A stretch of 64,000 nucleotides of DNA, taken from positions 1 to 64,000 of the forward strand of contig JAJTHN010000002.1 of NCBI GenBank assembly GCA_021297895.1, in the 5' to 3' direction. Positions 52,261 to 62,013 of this stretch are shown one piece after another. Position numbers and translations under genes: made by a program. Below the pieces are notes generated by a model, which made no database searches, was not told the DNA's origin, and saw nothing but the letters and a program-made list of their open reading frames with translations. Position 1 is the stretch's first letter, and each line of letters begins with the position of its first letter. Origin of the DNA: Phycisphaeraceae bacterium (GTDB taxonomy: Bacteria > Planctomycetota > Phycisphaerae > Phycisphaerales > UBA1924).

Positions 52261-54663
52261 ATGATGAATGTACTGCGTCTGTGCGTGCTGTCTGTTCTCG
52301 CGGTTCTGGGTGTGTCGGGCGTTCGCGCCCAGTGCACGCCGCAGTGGCAACCTTTCGACCCAACCACGGCGACGTTCCCGGGGGTCAACGGCATTGTCAA
52401 CGCCACCACGATGTGGGACCCCGATGGCCCCGGGCCGCAGACGCCCAAGTTGGTGGTCGGTGGCGTGTTTACCTTTGCGGTAAATGTGCTTGCGAACAAC
52501 ATCGCGCTCTACGACCCGGCGACCGGCGCCTGGTCCGCCCTGGGCTCGGGCATGAGCAATGGGGCCAGTTCAGCCTTCGTGTACGCCCTCACCACGCTGC
52601 CCGGCGGCGATCTGATCGCCGGCGGGCGGTTCACCACCGCCGGGGGCGTGACGGTCAACAACAGCGCCCGCTGGAACGGCTCGGCCTGGTCCGCCCTGGA
52701 CACGGGCACGAGTGGAGGCAACCCCACCGTCTACGCCCTCACCACGCTGCCCAGCGGCGACCTGATCGCCGGCGGGCGGTTCACCACCGCCGGGGGCGTG
52801 ACGGTCAACAGCATCGCGCGCTGGAACGGCTCGGCCTGGTCCGCCCTGGGCACGGGGATGAACAACATTGTGTGGTCCCTCACCACGCTGCCCAGCGGCG
52901 ACCTGATCGCCGGCGGCACCTTCACCACAGCCGGGGGCGTGCCGGCCAACTACATCGCCCTCTGGAACGGCTCGGCCTGGTCCGCCCTGGGCTCGGGCAT
53001 GAGTGGAGGCAGCTTCCCCACCGTATTCGCTCTCACCACGCTGCCGAGCGGCGACCTGATCGCCGGCGGGGACTTCACCACCGCCGGGGGCGTGACGGTC
53101 AACCGCGTCGCCCGCTGGAACGGCTCGGCCTGGTCCGCCCTGGGCTCGGGCATGGGCGGCAACGTGATTGCCAGTGTGGCCGCCCTCACCACGCTGCCCA
53201 ATGGTGACCTGATCGCGGGCGGGGCCTTCACCACCGCCGGGGGGGTGCCTGTCAACTTCATCGCCCGCTGGAACGGCTCGGCCTGGTCCGCCCTGGGCTC
53301 GGGCATGGACAACTCTGTGCACGCCCTCACCACGCTGCCCAACGGCGACCTGATCGCGGGCGGGGGGTTCTTCACCGCCGGGGGCGTGACGATCAACAAC
53401 ATCGCCCGCTGGAACGGCTCGGCCTGGTCCGCTCTGGGCACGGGAATGGACGGCGGCGTGAACGCCCTCACCACGCTCCCCAGCGGCGACCTGATCGCCG
53501 GCGGGTCGTTCACCACCGTTGGAGGCGTGCGGGCCAACCGCATCGCCCGCTGGAACGGCTCGGCTTGGTCCGCGCTGGGCTCGGGCATAAGCAGCACCGT
53601 AAACGCCCTCACCGCGCTGCCCAACGGCGACCTGATCGCCGGCGGGTCCTTCTTCTCCGCCGGGGGCGTGACGGTCAACAGCATCGCCCGCTGGAACGGC
53701 TCGGCCTGGTCAGCCCTGGGCTCGGGCATGGACAGCTTCGTGCTCGCCCTCACCACGCTGCCCAGCGGCGACCTGATCGCCGGCGGGAACTTCACCACCG
53801 CCGGGGGCGTGACGGTCAACAAAATCGCCCGCTGGAACGGCTCGGCCTGGTCCGCCCTGGGCTCGGGCATCAGCAGCGAGGTGCGCGCCCTCACCACGCT
53901 GCCGAGCGGCGACCTGATCGCCGGCGGGAACTTCACCACCGCCGGGGGCGTGACGGTCAACAACATCGCCCGCTGGAACGGCTCGGCTTGGTCCGCCTTG
54001 GGCTCGGGCATGAACGGCACCGTGAACGCCCTCACCACGCTGCCCAACGGCGACCTGATCGCCGGCGGGTCCTTCTTCTCCGCCGGGGGTGTGACGGTCA
54101 ACCGCATCGCCCGCTGGAACGGCTCGGCCTGGTCCGCCCTGGGCACGGGCATGAACAACGAGGTGACCGCCCTCACCACGCTGCCCAACGGCGACCTGAT
54201 CGCGAGTGGGTTGTTCACCAACGCCGGGGGCGTGCCGGCCAACCGCATCGCCCGCTGGAACGGCTCGGCCTGGTCGTCCCTCGGATCGGGCCTGAACGGC
54301 ACCGCGAGCGCCCTCACCACGCTGCCCAGCGGCGACTTGATTGCCGGCGGGGGCTTCACCACCGCCGTCGGGATCGTCGCGCCGTACCTCGCCCGCTGGG
54401 GCTGCCAGCCGCCCGCGGCCTGCAACCCCGCCGACCTCGCCAATACCGACGGCGAACCGGGTGCCGACGGCGCGGTCGACAATGGCGACTTCAACGCATT
54501 CTTCATCGCGTTCTTCGCGACCGAGGGCGACCCGCTCCGCGCCGCGGCCGACATCTCCAGCACCGACGGCGACACCGTCCTGACCGGCGGCGGGCCGGAT
54601 GGGACCGTCGACAACGGCGACTTCAACGCATTCTTCTTGTACTTCTTCCAAGGCTGCCCGTAA
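52261..54663 (+). CDS. Secreted 47-residue-repeat protein with dockerin-like C-terminus
   Basis: 800 residues. Signal peptide (LRLCVLSVLAVLGVSGVRAQ). Residues about 65-715 consist of fourteen repeats, twelve of them nearly identical and mostly 47 residues long, with cores LTTLPSGDLIAGG, TTAGGV and ARWNGSAWSALG. Such strand-rich repeats probably form one or more beta-propellers. The C-terminal 80 residues begin with a Gly-Cys motif (ARWGCQPPAACNP) and hold two DNGDFNAFF units with acidic loops (ADLANTDGEPGADG), as in planctomycetal dockerin-like domains that bind calcium and dock to partner proteins. Start ATG 52261 or 52264. Monocistronic, ended by a strong terminator. Confidence 0.87.
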   Translation: MMNVLRLCVLSVLAVLGVSGVRAQCTPQWQPFDPTTATFPGVNGIVNATTMWDPDGPGPQTPKLVVGGVFTFAVNVLANNIALYDPATGAWSALGSGMSNGASSAFVYALTTLPGGDLIAGGRFTTAGGVTVNNSARWNGSAWSALDTGTSGGNPTVYALTTLPSGDLIAGGRFTTAGGVTVNSIARWNGSAWSALGTGMNNIVWSLTTLPSGDLIAGGTFTTAGGVPANYIALWNGSAWSALGSGMSGGSFPTVFALTTLPSGDLIAGGDFTTAGGVTVNRVARWNGSAWSALGSGMGGNVIASVAALTTLPNGDLIAGGAFTTAGGVPVNFIARWNGSAWSALGSGMDNSVHALTTLPNGDLIAGGGFFTAGGVTINNIARWNGSAWSALGTGMDGGVNALTTLPSGDLIAGGSFTTVGGVRANRIARWNGSAWSALGSGISSTVNALTALPNGDLIAGGSFFSAGGVTVNSIARWNGSAWSALGSGMDSFVLALTTLPSGDLIAGGNFTTAGGVTVNKIARWNGSAWSALGSGISSEVRALTTLPSGDLIAGGNFTTAGGVTVNNIARWNGSAWSALGSGMNGTVNALTTLPNGDLIAGGSFFSAGGVTVNRIARWNGSAWSALGTGMNNEVTALTTLPNGDLIASGLFTNAGGVPANRIARWNGSAWSSLGSGLNGTASALTTLPSGDLIAGGGFTTAVGIVAPYLARWGCQPPAACNPADLANTDGEPGADGAVDNGDFNAFFIAFFATEGDPLRAAADISSTDGDTVLTGGGPDGTVDNGDFNAFFLYFFQGCP
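52585..54400 (+). repeat. 141-bp coding tandem repeat
   Basis: The 47-residue protein repeat is matched at DNA level by ~141-bp units, some blocks being almost identical (for example the TGGAACGGCTCGGCCTGGTC tract in nearly every unit). Conservation at silent positions points to recent duplication or ongoing recombination. Confidence 0.85.
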
Positions 54664-54694
54664 GGCCGCCCATCCAACTCGCGCACGTGCACCA

Positions 54695-54725
54695 GGGCCC
54701 GCGTCGATCGACGCGGGCCCTTTTT
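54695..54725 (+). terminator. Rho-independent terminator
   Basis: Perfect palindrome with arms GGGCCCGCGTCGA and TCGACGCGGGCCC followed by TTTTT (54721-54725), 31 bp after the repeat protein stop. Confidence 0.93.
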
Positions 54726-55399
54726 CGTTTCGGAGCACGCGTGCTCGCGGCGGCTCACGCCAGTGGCGTGGTATCGGTGCAGCGAAGCGCCGACCAAGGA
54801 GCCAAGTCGGTGTAGAACGAGCGATGAAGCAAGAAGGCACCGGCTGGGCAACAAGGTCAATCGGCGTTACCCACTCTACAACCAGAACAATAGCGGGATA
54901 CCGATCCAGCGAGTCTTCATCTTCGCAGCGAAGAAGATTCGCATCGATAGTTTCCATGAAATGATCCATCGCGTCCGGGATTCAGCATTCTGTGCAGCCA
55001 TATGTGGCTCCATTGCCTCGAAATCTCGCGATTTCCGATGCACTCATGCTCTCGCGAAAGAGCACAGACATCGGCTATTGCGTCCGCCGGGTGAGGCTAT
55101 CCGGTTGAAAAAACTCAAATTACGTTCTGCATAAGGACTCAGATACGGATCCTTAAATATCTATAGAGCGGGTTCATCTTGCTGCGATCTGTTGTGACTG
55201 CTGAAATGCTATTCCGGTGCCTAGGTAGGCATAGATTGTTAACGCCAATAATGTTGCAGATCAGTGTCCAAGTTCTCGTCGCTTGGCGGTAAGTTCTTGT
55301 CAACAAGGAGCTTGCGCATCTAGTGAATGTAAAGCCTCTCATGGTGAGCGGGGGGGGCGCGGCACCCCCACCCTCCCCACCCCCCACCTCCGAACACCC
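54726..55399. other. AT-richer gene-free island
   Basis: About 670 bp whose base composition drops clearly below the surroundings, especially 54880-55320 (near 50% GC), before C-rich runs at 55350-55390. Short open frames exist on both strands but none resembles a protein. It could be a remnant of inserted DNA or an old regulatory region. No terminal repeats or transposase traces are seen. Confidence 0.55.
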
Positions 55400-58300
55400 T
55401 CAGTGAAAGTCCCTCGATGCCTGCGCCAGGTCCGGCGCAAGTTCATCCAGGCTCCGCACATCATCAACGATCACGTGCACCACATCGTCCTTGCGCTCGA
55501 CACGTCCGCCGATCAGCAGCAGCGTGCTCAGGCGGGCGGCGCGGCGGAACTTCTCGAACGTCGCGCTCCAGAGCACCAGGTTCGCCACGCCGCTCTCATC
55601 TTCGATGGTGATGAACACCACGCCCGAGGCGGTGCTCGGGCGCTGGCGGACCAGCACAAGCCCGGCCAGACGCACACGCGCGCCGTGCGGGCAGGCCTTG
55701 CGGTCGCGCACATCGCCGCAGAGGCCCGCGCCGCGGGCGCTCAGCCACGGGCGCAGGAAACTCATCGGGTGCGCCTTGAGCGACAGGCCGGTGTGGTGGT
55801 AGTCGAACAGCACCTGCCGCCCGGGGCGCACGCCCGGCAGGAGGTCCTGCCCATCGTCATCGCCGCGGCCCGCACCGCTCTGGCCCGAATTGCTCTGGCC
55901 CCCACCGCGCTGGCCAACCTCGCTCTGGCCCCCACCGCCCGCCGCGAGCACCGCCGCGCCCGCTTCCGCCTCCGTCTCAGTTCCCGCAGCAGTCAGGTCG
56001 AAGTCGATCCGCTCGGGCTCCTGGCCCTCGATCAGTTCCGGGTCGAACAGTTCCAGCCGGTGATCGCGCAGCGCCCGCGTCTGCCAGAGCGCCGCCTGTC
56101 GGTCGAGCCCCATCGAGCCGAACGCATCGGCGTGCGCCAGCGCCCGCAGCGTCGCGACGCTCACGCCCGTGGCGCGCCACAGGTCCAGCACGCTCCGCAT
56201 CGCACCGTGCCTGCGCACACCCGCGACGAGTTTCCGCGCCTCATCTTCCCGCAGCGACCGCACCAGCCGCATCCCCAGCCGCAGCACCGGACCCTGCACC
56301 GGCCCGCCGCCCGCACCCCCCGCACCCCCCGCCCCCTCCGCGCCCCACCTGCTCGGCGGCGCGGCAGCGCTCGCCGCCACGCCGCGCACCTCCAGCCCGG
56401 GCATCACGCCGCCGATGTTCGGCGCACCGGCCGCCTCCAGCGTGCAGTCCCAGTCGCTGTGGTTGACATCCACCGGGCGCACGCTCACGCCGTGCTCCCG
56501 CGCATCGCGCACGATCTGCGACGGCTGGTAGAAGCCCATCGGCTGGCTGTTGATCAGCGCGCACGCGAACGCCGCGGGGTGATACCGCTTGAGCCGGCAC
56601 GACTCGTAGACCAGGAGCGCGAAGCTCGCCGCGTGCGACTCGGGGAAGCCGTACTCGCTGAAGCCCTTGACCTGCTCGAAGCAGCGCTCGGCGAACTCCT
56701 TCGGGTACCCGTTGGCCAGCATGCCGTCGATGAGCTTGCGGCCGAAGCGCACCATCTGGTCGCCCTTTCGCTTCCACGCGGCCATCGCCTTTCGCAGCGC
56801 ATCGGCCTCATCGGGCGTGAACCCCGCCGCGACGATCGCCAGTTGCATCGCCTGCTCCTGAAACAGCGGCACGCCCAGCGTCCGCCCCAGCACCTGCCGC
56901 ACCTCCTCGCGCGGATACGTCACCGGCTCCTCGCCCGTCCGCCGACGCAAGTACGGATGCACCATCCCGCCCTGGATCGGCCCGGGCCGCACGATCGCGA
57001 CCTCGATGACCAGGTCGTAGAACTCCCGCGGCCTCAGCCGCGGCAGCATCGACATCTGCGCACGGCTCTCGACCTGGAACACGCCCACCGTATCGGCGCG
57101 GCAGATCATGTCGTACACCACCGGATCATCCGGCGGCAGCCCCGCACGCCCGACCGCCGGTGTCCGCGCCGGCGCGCACGGATCAGCGCTGCCAACCAGC
57201 GCCGCCGCCTTGCGGACGCACGTGAGCATGCCCAGGCCCAGCACATCGATCTTGAGCATGCCCATCGCGTCGAGATCATCCTTGTCCCACTCCAGAACCG
57301 TGCGGTCCTCCATCGCCGCGTTCTCGACCGGCACAAGGTCGGTCAGCTCGCCCTGCGTGATCACGAACCCGCCGACGTGCTGCGAGAGGTGCCGCGGAAA
57401 GCCCGCCAGCGTTCGCGAGAGTTCCAGCACCATCGCCAGCGCCGGCGTGGCCGGGTCGAGCCCGGCCTCGCGCACGCGCTGATCCGTCGGCGGCCCTCCC
57501 CACTTCTCAACCTCGCGCGCCAGCAGGTCGACCGTGTCGCCGGAGAGCCCCATCGCCTTGCCCACATCGCGCACCGCCGAGCGCCCGCGGTAACTGATCA
57601 CCTCGGCCGTCAGCGCCGCGCGCGTGCGCCCGTATCGCTCGTAGATGTGCTGGATCACCTCCTCGCGGCGCTCGTGCTCAAAGTCGATGTCGATGTCCGG
57701 CGGCTCGTTGCGCGAGCGGCTGATGAACCGGGCAAAGAGCAGACTGAACCGCGACGGGTCCACCTCCGTGATCCCCAGGCAGTAGCACACCGCCGAGTTG
57801 GCCGCGCCGCCGCGGCCCTGGCAGCGGATGCCCCGCGACCGCGCGAACGCGACGATCTCGCGGCAGGTCAGGAAGTAGTTCTCGTACCGCAGCTCCTCGA
57901 TCAGCGCCAGCTCGTTCTTCAGCACGCGCGCGACCTTCGCCGGCACGCACGCGCACCCACCGCCGCCATCATCGCCCCCGGAGCACGCACCGCCCCGCGC
58001 GCACGCGCTCTGCGGCGCCGCCGTGCCGTCGGGGCTGCGGTGCGTGCAGTAGCGCTCGCGCGCACCGGCCCAGGCCAGGCTCGCCAGATGCTCCGCCGCG
58101 CTCAGACCCGCGGGCAGATCCGGGTCCGGATACCGGTACCGCAACTGATCCATCGAGAACGCCAGCGCCCGCCGCGCAACGCCCACCGCCCGCGCCAGCA
58201 GATCGCGCCGACCACCGAAGAGCCGCAGCACCTCATCCGCCGGCTTGAGCGTGCGCTCGCGGTGCGCGTGCAGGCTCGCGCCCGCGTCATCGATCGTGCA

Positions 58301-59062
58301 CCCGCGACGGATGCAAGTCAGCACATCCTGCAGCGCACGCCGCTCCGGGTCGTGCATGTGCGCATCGAGGCTCGCCAGCACCGGCACGCCCGCCCGCGCG
58401 GCCGCACGCTCCAGCCGCGCCATCTCCCGCGCATCATCCGGCCCGAAACGCCGCACCAGCACCATCGACAACCGGTCATCATCGAACACCTCGCGCCACC
58501 GCGCCAGTTCACGCTCCAGCACCTCCAGCCGCTCATCATCCTCCGCCGCCTGATCGCCCGGCATCACCACCGCGAGCATCCCGCGCTCGTGCGCGATCAC
58601 ATCATCCATCGTCAGGTGGCACTGGCCCTTGGGCGCGCGGCGCTTGCCCAGCGTCAGCAGCCTGCACAGCCGCGCGTACGACTCCACGCACGTCGGCAGC
58701 AGCAGAACGCTCTGCTGCGTGTCGAGCATCCTGATCCGCGAGCCGATCACCACGCGCACGCCCGCGTCCTTCGCCGCGCTGTGCGCCCGCACCACCCCCG
58801 CAAGCGTGTTGACATCCGCCACCGCCGCCGCGGAGTGTCCCATCGCCCTCGCCGCGGCGACAAACTCCTCCGGATGGCTCGCGCCGGTCAGGAATGTAAA
58901 GTTCGTCGTGACGAACAACTCGACAAACTCCGGCGCGGGCGCGGCGCCGCCATCATCACCGCCGCGACGCGGGTCAGCGCCGCGCACCTGATGGCCCGGC
59001 GCCTGCTGGCCCGGGCCTTTGGCCGGATGCGGCCGCGTCTTCTTGAACTCCTGATCAGGCAT
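55400..59062 (-). CDS. dnaE2: Error-prone DNA polymerase III alpha subunit (ImuC)
   Basis: 1220 residues. C-family polymerase of the ImuABC mutasome, used for translesion synthesis after DNA damage. Catalytic acids in PPDIDIDFEHERREEVIQHI, with RHLSQHVGGFVI and EWDKDDLDAMGMLKIDVLGL typical of DnaE2. A C-terminal OB-fold (VRLAGLVLVRQRPSTASG) is present. The N-terminal PHP domain is degenerate: the usual ELHxHSxFSFL reads ELFVTTNFTFL, so the metal-binding histidines are missing. A Gly/Cys-rich insertion (CARGGACSGGDDGGGGCACV) sits before the palm, and another of about 25 residues before the OB-fold. Starts 12 bp after imuB. Confidence 0.94.
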   Translation of the reverse strand: MPDQEFKKTRPHPAKGPGQQAPGHQVRGADPRRGGDDGGAAPAPEFVELFVTTNFTFLTGASHPEEFVAAARAMGHSAAAVADVNTLAGVVRAHSAAKDAGVRVVIGSRIRMLDTQQSVLLLPTCVESYARLCRLLTLGKRRAPKGQCHLTMDDVIAHERGMLAVVMPGDQAAEDDERLEVLERELARWREVFDDDRLSMVLVRRFGPDDAREMARLERAAARAGVPVLASLDAHMHDPERRALQDVLTCIRRGCTIDDAGASLHAHRERTLKPADEVLRLFGGRRDLLARAVGVARRALAFSMDQLRYRYPDPDLPAGLSAAEHLASLAWAGARERYCTHRSPDGTAAPQSACARGGACSGGDDGGGGCACVPAKVARVLKNELALIEELRYENYFLTCREIVAFARSRGIRCQGRGGAANSAVCYCLGITEVDPSRFSLLFARFISRSRNEPPDIDIDFEHERREEVIQHIYERYGRTRAALTAEVISYRGRSAVRDVGKAMGLSGDTVDLLAREVEKWGGPPTDQRVREAGLDPATPALAMVLELSRTLAGFPRHLSQHVGGFVITQGELTDLVPVENAAMEDRTVLEWDKDDLDAMGMLKIDVLGLGMLTCVRKAAALVGSADPCAPARTPAVGRAGLPPDDPVVYDMICRADTVGVFQVESRAQMSMLPRLRPREFYDLVIEVAIVRPGPIQGGMVHPYLRRRTGEEPVTYPREEVRQVLGRTLGVPLFQEQAMQLAIVAAGFTPDEADALRKAMAAWKRKGDQMVRFGRKLIDGMLANGYPKEFAERCFEQVKGFSEYGFPESHAASFALLVYESCRLKRYHPAAFACALINSQPMGFYQPSQIVRDAREHGVSVRPVDVNHSDWDCTLEAAGAPNIGGVMPGLEVRGVAASAAAPPSRWGAEGAGGAGGAGGGPVQGPVLRLGMRLVRSLREDEARKLVAGVRRHGAMRSVLDLWRATGVSVATLRALAHADAFGSMGLDRQAALWQTRALRDHRLELFDPELIEGQEPERIDFDLTAAGTETEAEAGAAVLAAGGGGQSEVGQRGGGQSNSGQSGAGRGDDDGQDLLPGVRPGRQVLFDYHHTGLSLKAHPMSFLRPWLSARGAGLCGDVRDRKACPHGARVRLAGLVLVRQRPSTASGVVFITIEDESGVANLVLWSATFEKFRRAARLSTLLLIGGRVERKDDVVHVIVDDVRSLDELAPDLAQASRDFH

Positions 59063-59074
59063 CGCCGCTCCGAT

Positions 59075-60925
59075 TCACCACACGCCCTCGACCCGCCAGA
59101 TGTTCCCCGGCATGGTCCGCGAGAGCCAGAGCCACTGTCCGCCGCGCGTGCAGATGCGGAAAAAGTCGCGCGATGCCGAACCACTTCCCGCACCACCCAC
59201 CGCACCCCCCACCGCACCCCCCGCATCCCCCGCTCGCCACCACTCGCTCTCGATCCGCTCAGGCCCCACGCACGCGATCACCTCCGCCATGCCCGCTCCG
59301 CCGCCGCGCGCACCCGCGCCGACCGGCCCCACCGCCACCACCGGACCATCCGGCGTCATGCACACCACGCGGACCTCCGCCGCACGCTCGGCCAGGCTCG
59401 TGGGCCGAATGTCCATCCCCACGCGCACGCCCGGCGCATCGCCGCCCGCACGCTTCATCGCGTGCAGCGCCGGCTCGTGCAGCACCGCGCGCTCGGGCTG
59501 ATGCGTGCCCGTCAGCCGCGCGACCGTGACACGCGCCGGCGTCAGGCGGTTGCTCAGCGTGTCGATCAGCTCCGATTCCGCCCGCGCAAACGCCCCCTCA
59601 TCCGCTGGCGAGTGCGCATCACGCCCGCGCTCCGCACCCGCGCCCGCACCGGCACCCGCACCCGCAAAGGCGATCCCCTCCTGCTCGTGCCGCAGCCGCG
59701 CAGTCCACGCCGCGGTCATCGTCACGCCCTCCACCCCATACCCCAGGTGCACACGCTCGAGCCGCGGCCGCAGCAGCCGCCACAAGTGCCCCGCATCACG
59801 CCACGCACGCGACAGCGTCAGGTCGAGCCGCGCCGCCGGAAGGTCCGCCCTGCTCAGGGTCACCTCCAGCAGCCGCACTCCCCGCTGCGCGCGCGTCAAC
59901 TCACCCTCCAGTCGCCCCAGCAACTCGCGGCACACCATCTCGATCACCTCGATCCGCGTCGTCGGCCCGTCGAGCAAGCGCTCGACCACCATCGGCGCGG
60001 TGCGCCGCTCCGGCCGCATCACCTCCGGCATCAGCCCCATCACGCGATCCAGCCGGTGCACAAGATCATGCCCGAACCGGCGCGCCACGCTCGCCCGCGG
60101 CAGCCGCGCCAGTTCCGCCACCGTCCGCACGCCGACCTCCGCCAGCGCACCAACCAGCGACGCCGCCAGCCCCACGCCCTGCTCCGGCACCGGCCGCCCG
60201 GAATCCACCATCGGCACACCGCCCAGCGACGCCACGCTCAGGCCGTGCACCGCCTCCGCCAGCGCCTCACGCGTGTCGATGATCCACGCGCCGCCATCAC
60301 GGCGCGGCGCGGCGTGCCGGCACACCGCCCGCGCACCGGCGTAACTCGGCGCGATCGCCCCGCGCGCCGCGAACCCAAGCCGACCCAACTCCAACAGCAC
60401 CGCGTCCAGCAGCCGCGCCTCGCCGCCCATCAGCACGCCCACCCCGCGAACATCCATCAGCAGACCATCCGGCGGATCGATCATCACCGCGGGCGAGAAC
60501 CGCTCGCACCACAGCGCCAGCGACCGCAGCGCCCGCGCATCACGCCGAGGTTCATGCTCGACCACATCAACGCCGCAACGCCCCCGCACGGCTCCCGACG
60601 GATCCCCCGACGAGCCCCCCGACGAACCCAGCACCACCTGCGCCTGCGCCAGCGACATGCCCTCGCGCACGCCCGCACGCACCGCCAGCGCGCAGCAGGC
60701 CCGAACCACCCGGCGCTGCCCAACGCTGGCGACCATCAGCAGCGCGGCCGGCTCACGGCCCTCACCGCCCGCGACAGCATCTGCGCCAACGGCATCCGCC
60801 GCGGCCGCCGCACGCCGATCACGCCGACGCCGCACGTCGATCGACAGCGTCGGCAGCCAGATGGCCATCGCCCGCACCGGCCCGCACGCCCCGCCCGTCC
60901 GCATCGGTTCGTCCGCTGTGCTCAT
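59075..60925 (-). CDS. imuB: ImuB, Y-family polymerase-like mutasome protein
   Basis: 616 residues. Y-family fold without polymerase activity; the mutasome hub that links DnaE2 to the sliding clamp. The N-terminal MAIWLPTLSIDV and the RACCALAVRAGVREGMSLAQ segment are diagnostic, as is the later FAARGAIAPSYAGARA and the helix-hairpin-helix near GVGLAASLVGALAEVGVRTV. I do not see the usual clamp-binding peptide clearly. Two low-complexity Gly/Ala insertions (VLGSSGGSSG; FAGAGAGAGAGAERG) are lineage-specific. ATG 60925 is preferred as GAGGGAG lies just upstream; it overlaps imuA by 107 bp. Confidence 0.9.
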   Translation of the reverse strand: MSTADEPMRTGGACGPVRAMAIWLPTLSIDVRRRRDRRAAAAADAVGADAVAGGEGREPAALLMVASVGQRRVVRACCALAVRAGVREGMSLAQAQVVLGSSGGSSGDPSGAVRGRCGVDVVEHEPRRDARALRSLALWCERFSPAVMIDPPDGLLMDVRGVGVLMGGEARLLDAVLLELGRLGFAARGAIAPSYAGARAVCRHAAPRRDGGAWIIDTREALAEAVHGLSVASLGGVPMVDSGRPVPEQGVGLAASLVGALAEVGVRTVAELARLPRASVARRFGHDLVHRLDRVMGLMPEVMRPERRTAPMVVERLLDGPTTRIEVIEMVCRELLGRLEGELTRAQRGVRLLEVTLSRADLPAARLDLTLSRAWRDAGHLWRLLRPRLERVHLGYGVEGVTMTAAWTARLRHEQEGIAFAGAGAGAGAGAERGRDAHSPADEGAFARAESELIDTLSNRLTPARVTVARLTGTHQPERAVLHEPALHAMKRAGGDAPGVRVGMDIRPTSLAERAAEVRVVCMTPDGPVVAVGPVGAGARGGGAGMAEVIACVGPERIESEWWRAGDAGGAVGGAVGGAGSGSASRDFFRICTRGGQWLWLSRTMPGNIWRVEGVW

Positions 60926-61961
60926 GCTCCCTCGCAATCGCCGACTCGCGCGCCATCGGCCTGCACATCCCGTCCAGACACACCGTCCAGCATCCGGGCG
61001 TGCCCGCGTGCCGCAGTCCTTTGCAGCGCAAGAGCTCGAGCCTCCAGCCGAGCGTCCACCGTTCCTGTGTCCAGCGTGCCGCCGGCGCCGCGTCGACGCT
61101 CATCGCCACCGCCGTGCGCATCACGCGCCAGCGCGTGTGCGCCGCCGACAGCGTGCCCATCTCCGCTTCGGGCCTGATCAGCAGCGCTGTCGGCATGCCG
61201 CCGGCCTCACCGCGCCGGGACCGCGCCGCCAGTTGCAGCCGTCGCGAGCCGATCATGTTCAGCCCGCTCGCATCACCGAGCATCACGCCCACCGCGGGCG
61301 ATCGCAGGCACAGTTCCATCGCCCAGACACGCTCGGCCAGCGTGCGCGCATCGACATACACGCACCGCGCAAGCACAGACCTCGCCGACGCGCCACGCCC
61401 CGCCGTCACATCCGCCAGCGCCACCCCGTGCACGCGCGCCGCCGAGCCGACCATCACGATCAGCCCGCCCGCGTCGGCCGTATCGCGCGCCGCACGCATC
61501 AGCAGCAACGCCATCAGCCCCAGCGCCGGATGGCGATCGCTGAGCGTCGGCTCTTCGCCGCCATCCCCCGCCCGCGTGGTCGGGGCGATGTCGCCGTACC
61601 ACTCGTGCAACACCCCGCGACGCAGCCCCCCGCCCAGAGCCGTGTCGATACCGATCCAGCCCGTGCGCACCCTGGGCGAGCCGTCGTCATCACCCGCCCA
61701 CGCCTCGGCCCCGGGCTCGTGCACATCGACCTCGTCCGCGGCCGGCAGCACCTCCGCCGACGCGCCCCCGGCCAGTTCCACCGCCTCCTCAACCGCCCGC
61801 GCCCCGCCGCGCCCGGCCTCCAGCCGAGCAATGGCCTCGGCCAACCGCCGCAGCCCGCCCGCATCCCGCCCCGCGCGAGGCCGGGCACCGGACCCGGCCG
61901 AGACCCGAGCCACACCGCTCTCGGAATCACACCGCTCAAAACCCAAATCAGCCACACACAT
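60819..61961 (-). CDS. imuA: ImuA, RecA-like mutasome accessory protein
   Basis: 380 residues. RecA-fold protein of the SOS mutagenesis cassette; works with ImuB and ImuC. Diagnostic are RTGWIGIDTALGGGLRRGVL followed by HEWYGD, LARCVYVDARTLAERVWAME and PTALLIRPEA. The start ATG 61961 is chosen since an earlier ATG at 62009 would lie at or before the expected transcription start of the promoter at 62014-62042. Overlaps imuB by 107 bp, so the three genes form one unit. A degenerate Walker A (no GKT) is usual for this family. Confidence 0.88.
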   Translation of the reverse strand: MCVADLGFERCDSESGVARVSAGSGARPRAGRDAGGLRRLAEAIARLEAGRGGARAVEEAVELAGGASAEVLPAADEVDVHEPGAEAWAGDDDGSPRVRTGWIGIDTALGGGLRRGVLHEWYGDIAPTTRAGDGGEEPTLSDRHPALGLMALLLMRAARDTADAGGLIVMVGSAARVHGVALADVTAGRGASARSVLARCVYVDARTLAERVWAMELCLRSPAVGVMLGDASGLNMIGSRRLQLAARSRRGEAGGMPTALLIRPEAEMGTLSAAHTRWRVMRTAVAMSVDAAPAARWTQERWTLGWRLELLRCKGLRHAGTPGCWTVCLDGMCRPMARESAIAREHEHSGRTDADGRGVRAGAGDGHLAADAVDRRAASA

Positions 61962-62013
61962 GCACCGAGCGTACAACCCAAACACATTCCGATCAATACT
62001 CTTGATCATGATT

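Noticed and set aside
52950-54860. Minus-strand repetitive open frames opposite the 47-residue repeat protein
   Set aside because: They repeat only because the sense repeat does; no signal peptide or start site.
54763-55134. 123-residue plus-strand frame in the AT-richer island
   Set aside because: No recognisable motif, no ribosome site and irregular composition; not supported as a gene.
55283-61177. Plus-strand open frame of nearly 2000 codons
   Set aside because: Entirely antisense to dnaE2 and imuB, with Arg/His/Pro-rich translation and no domain.
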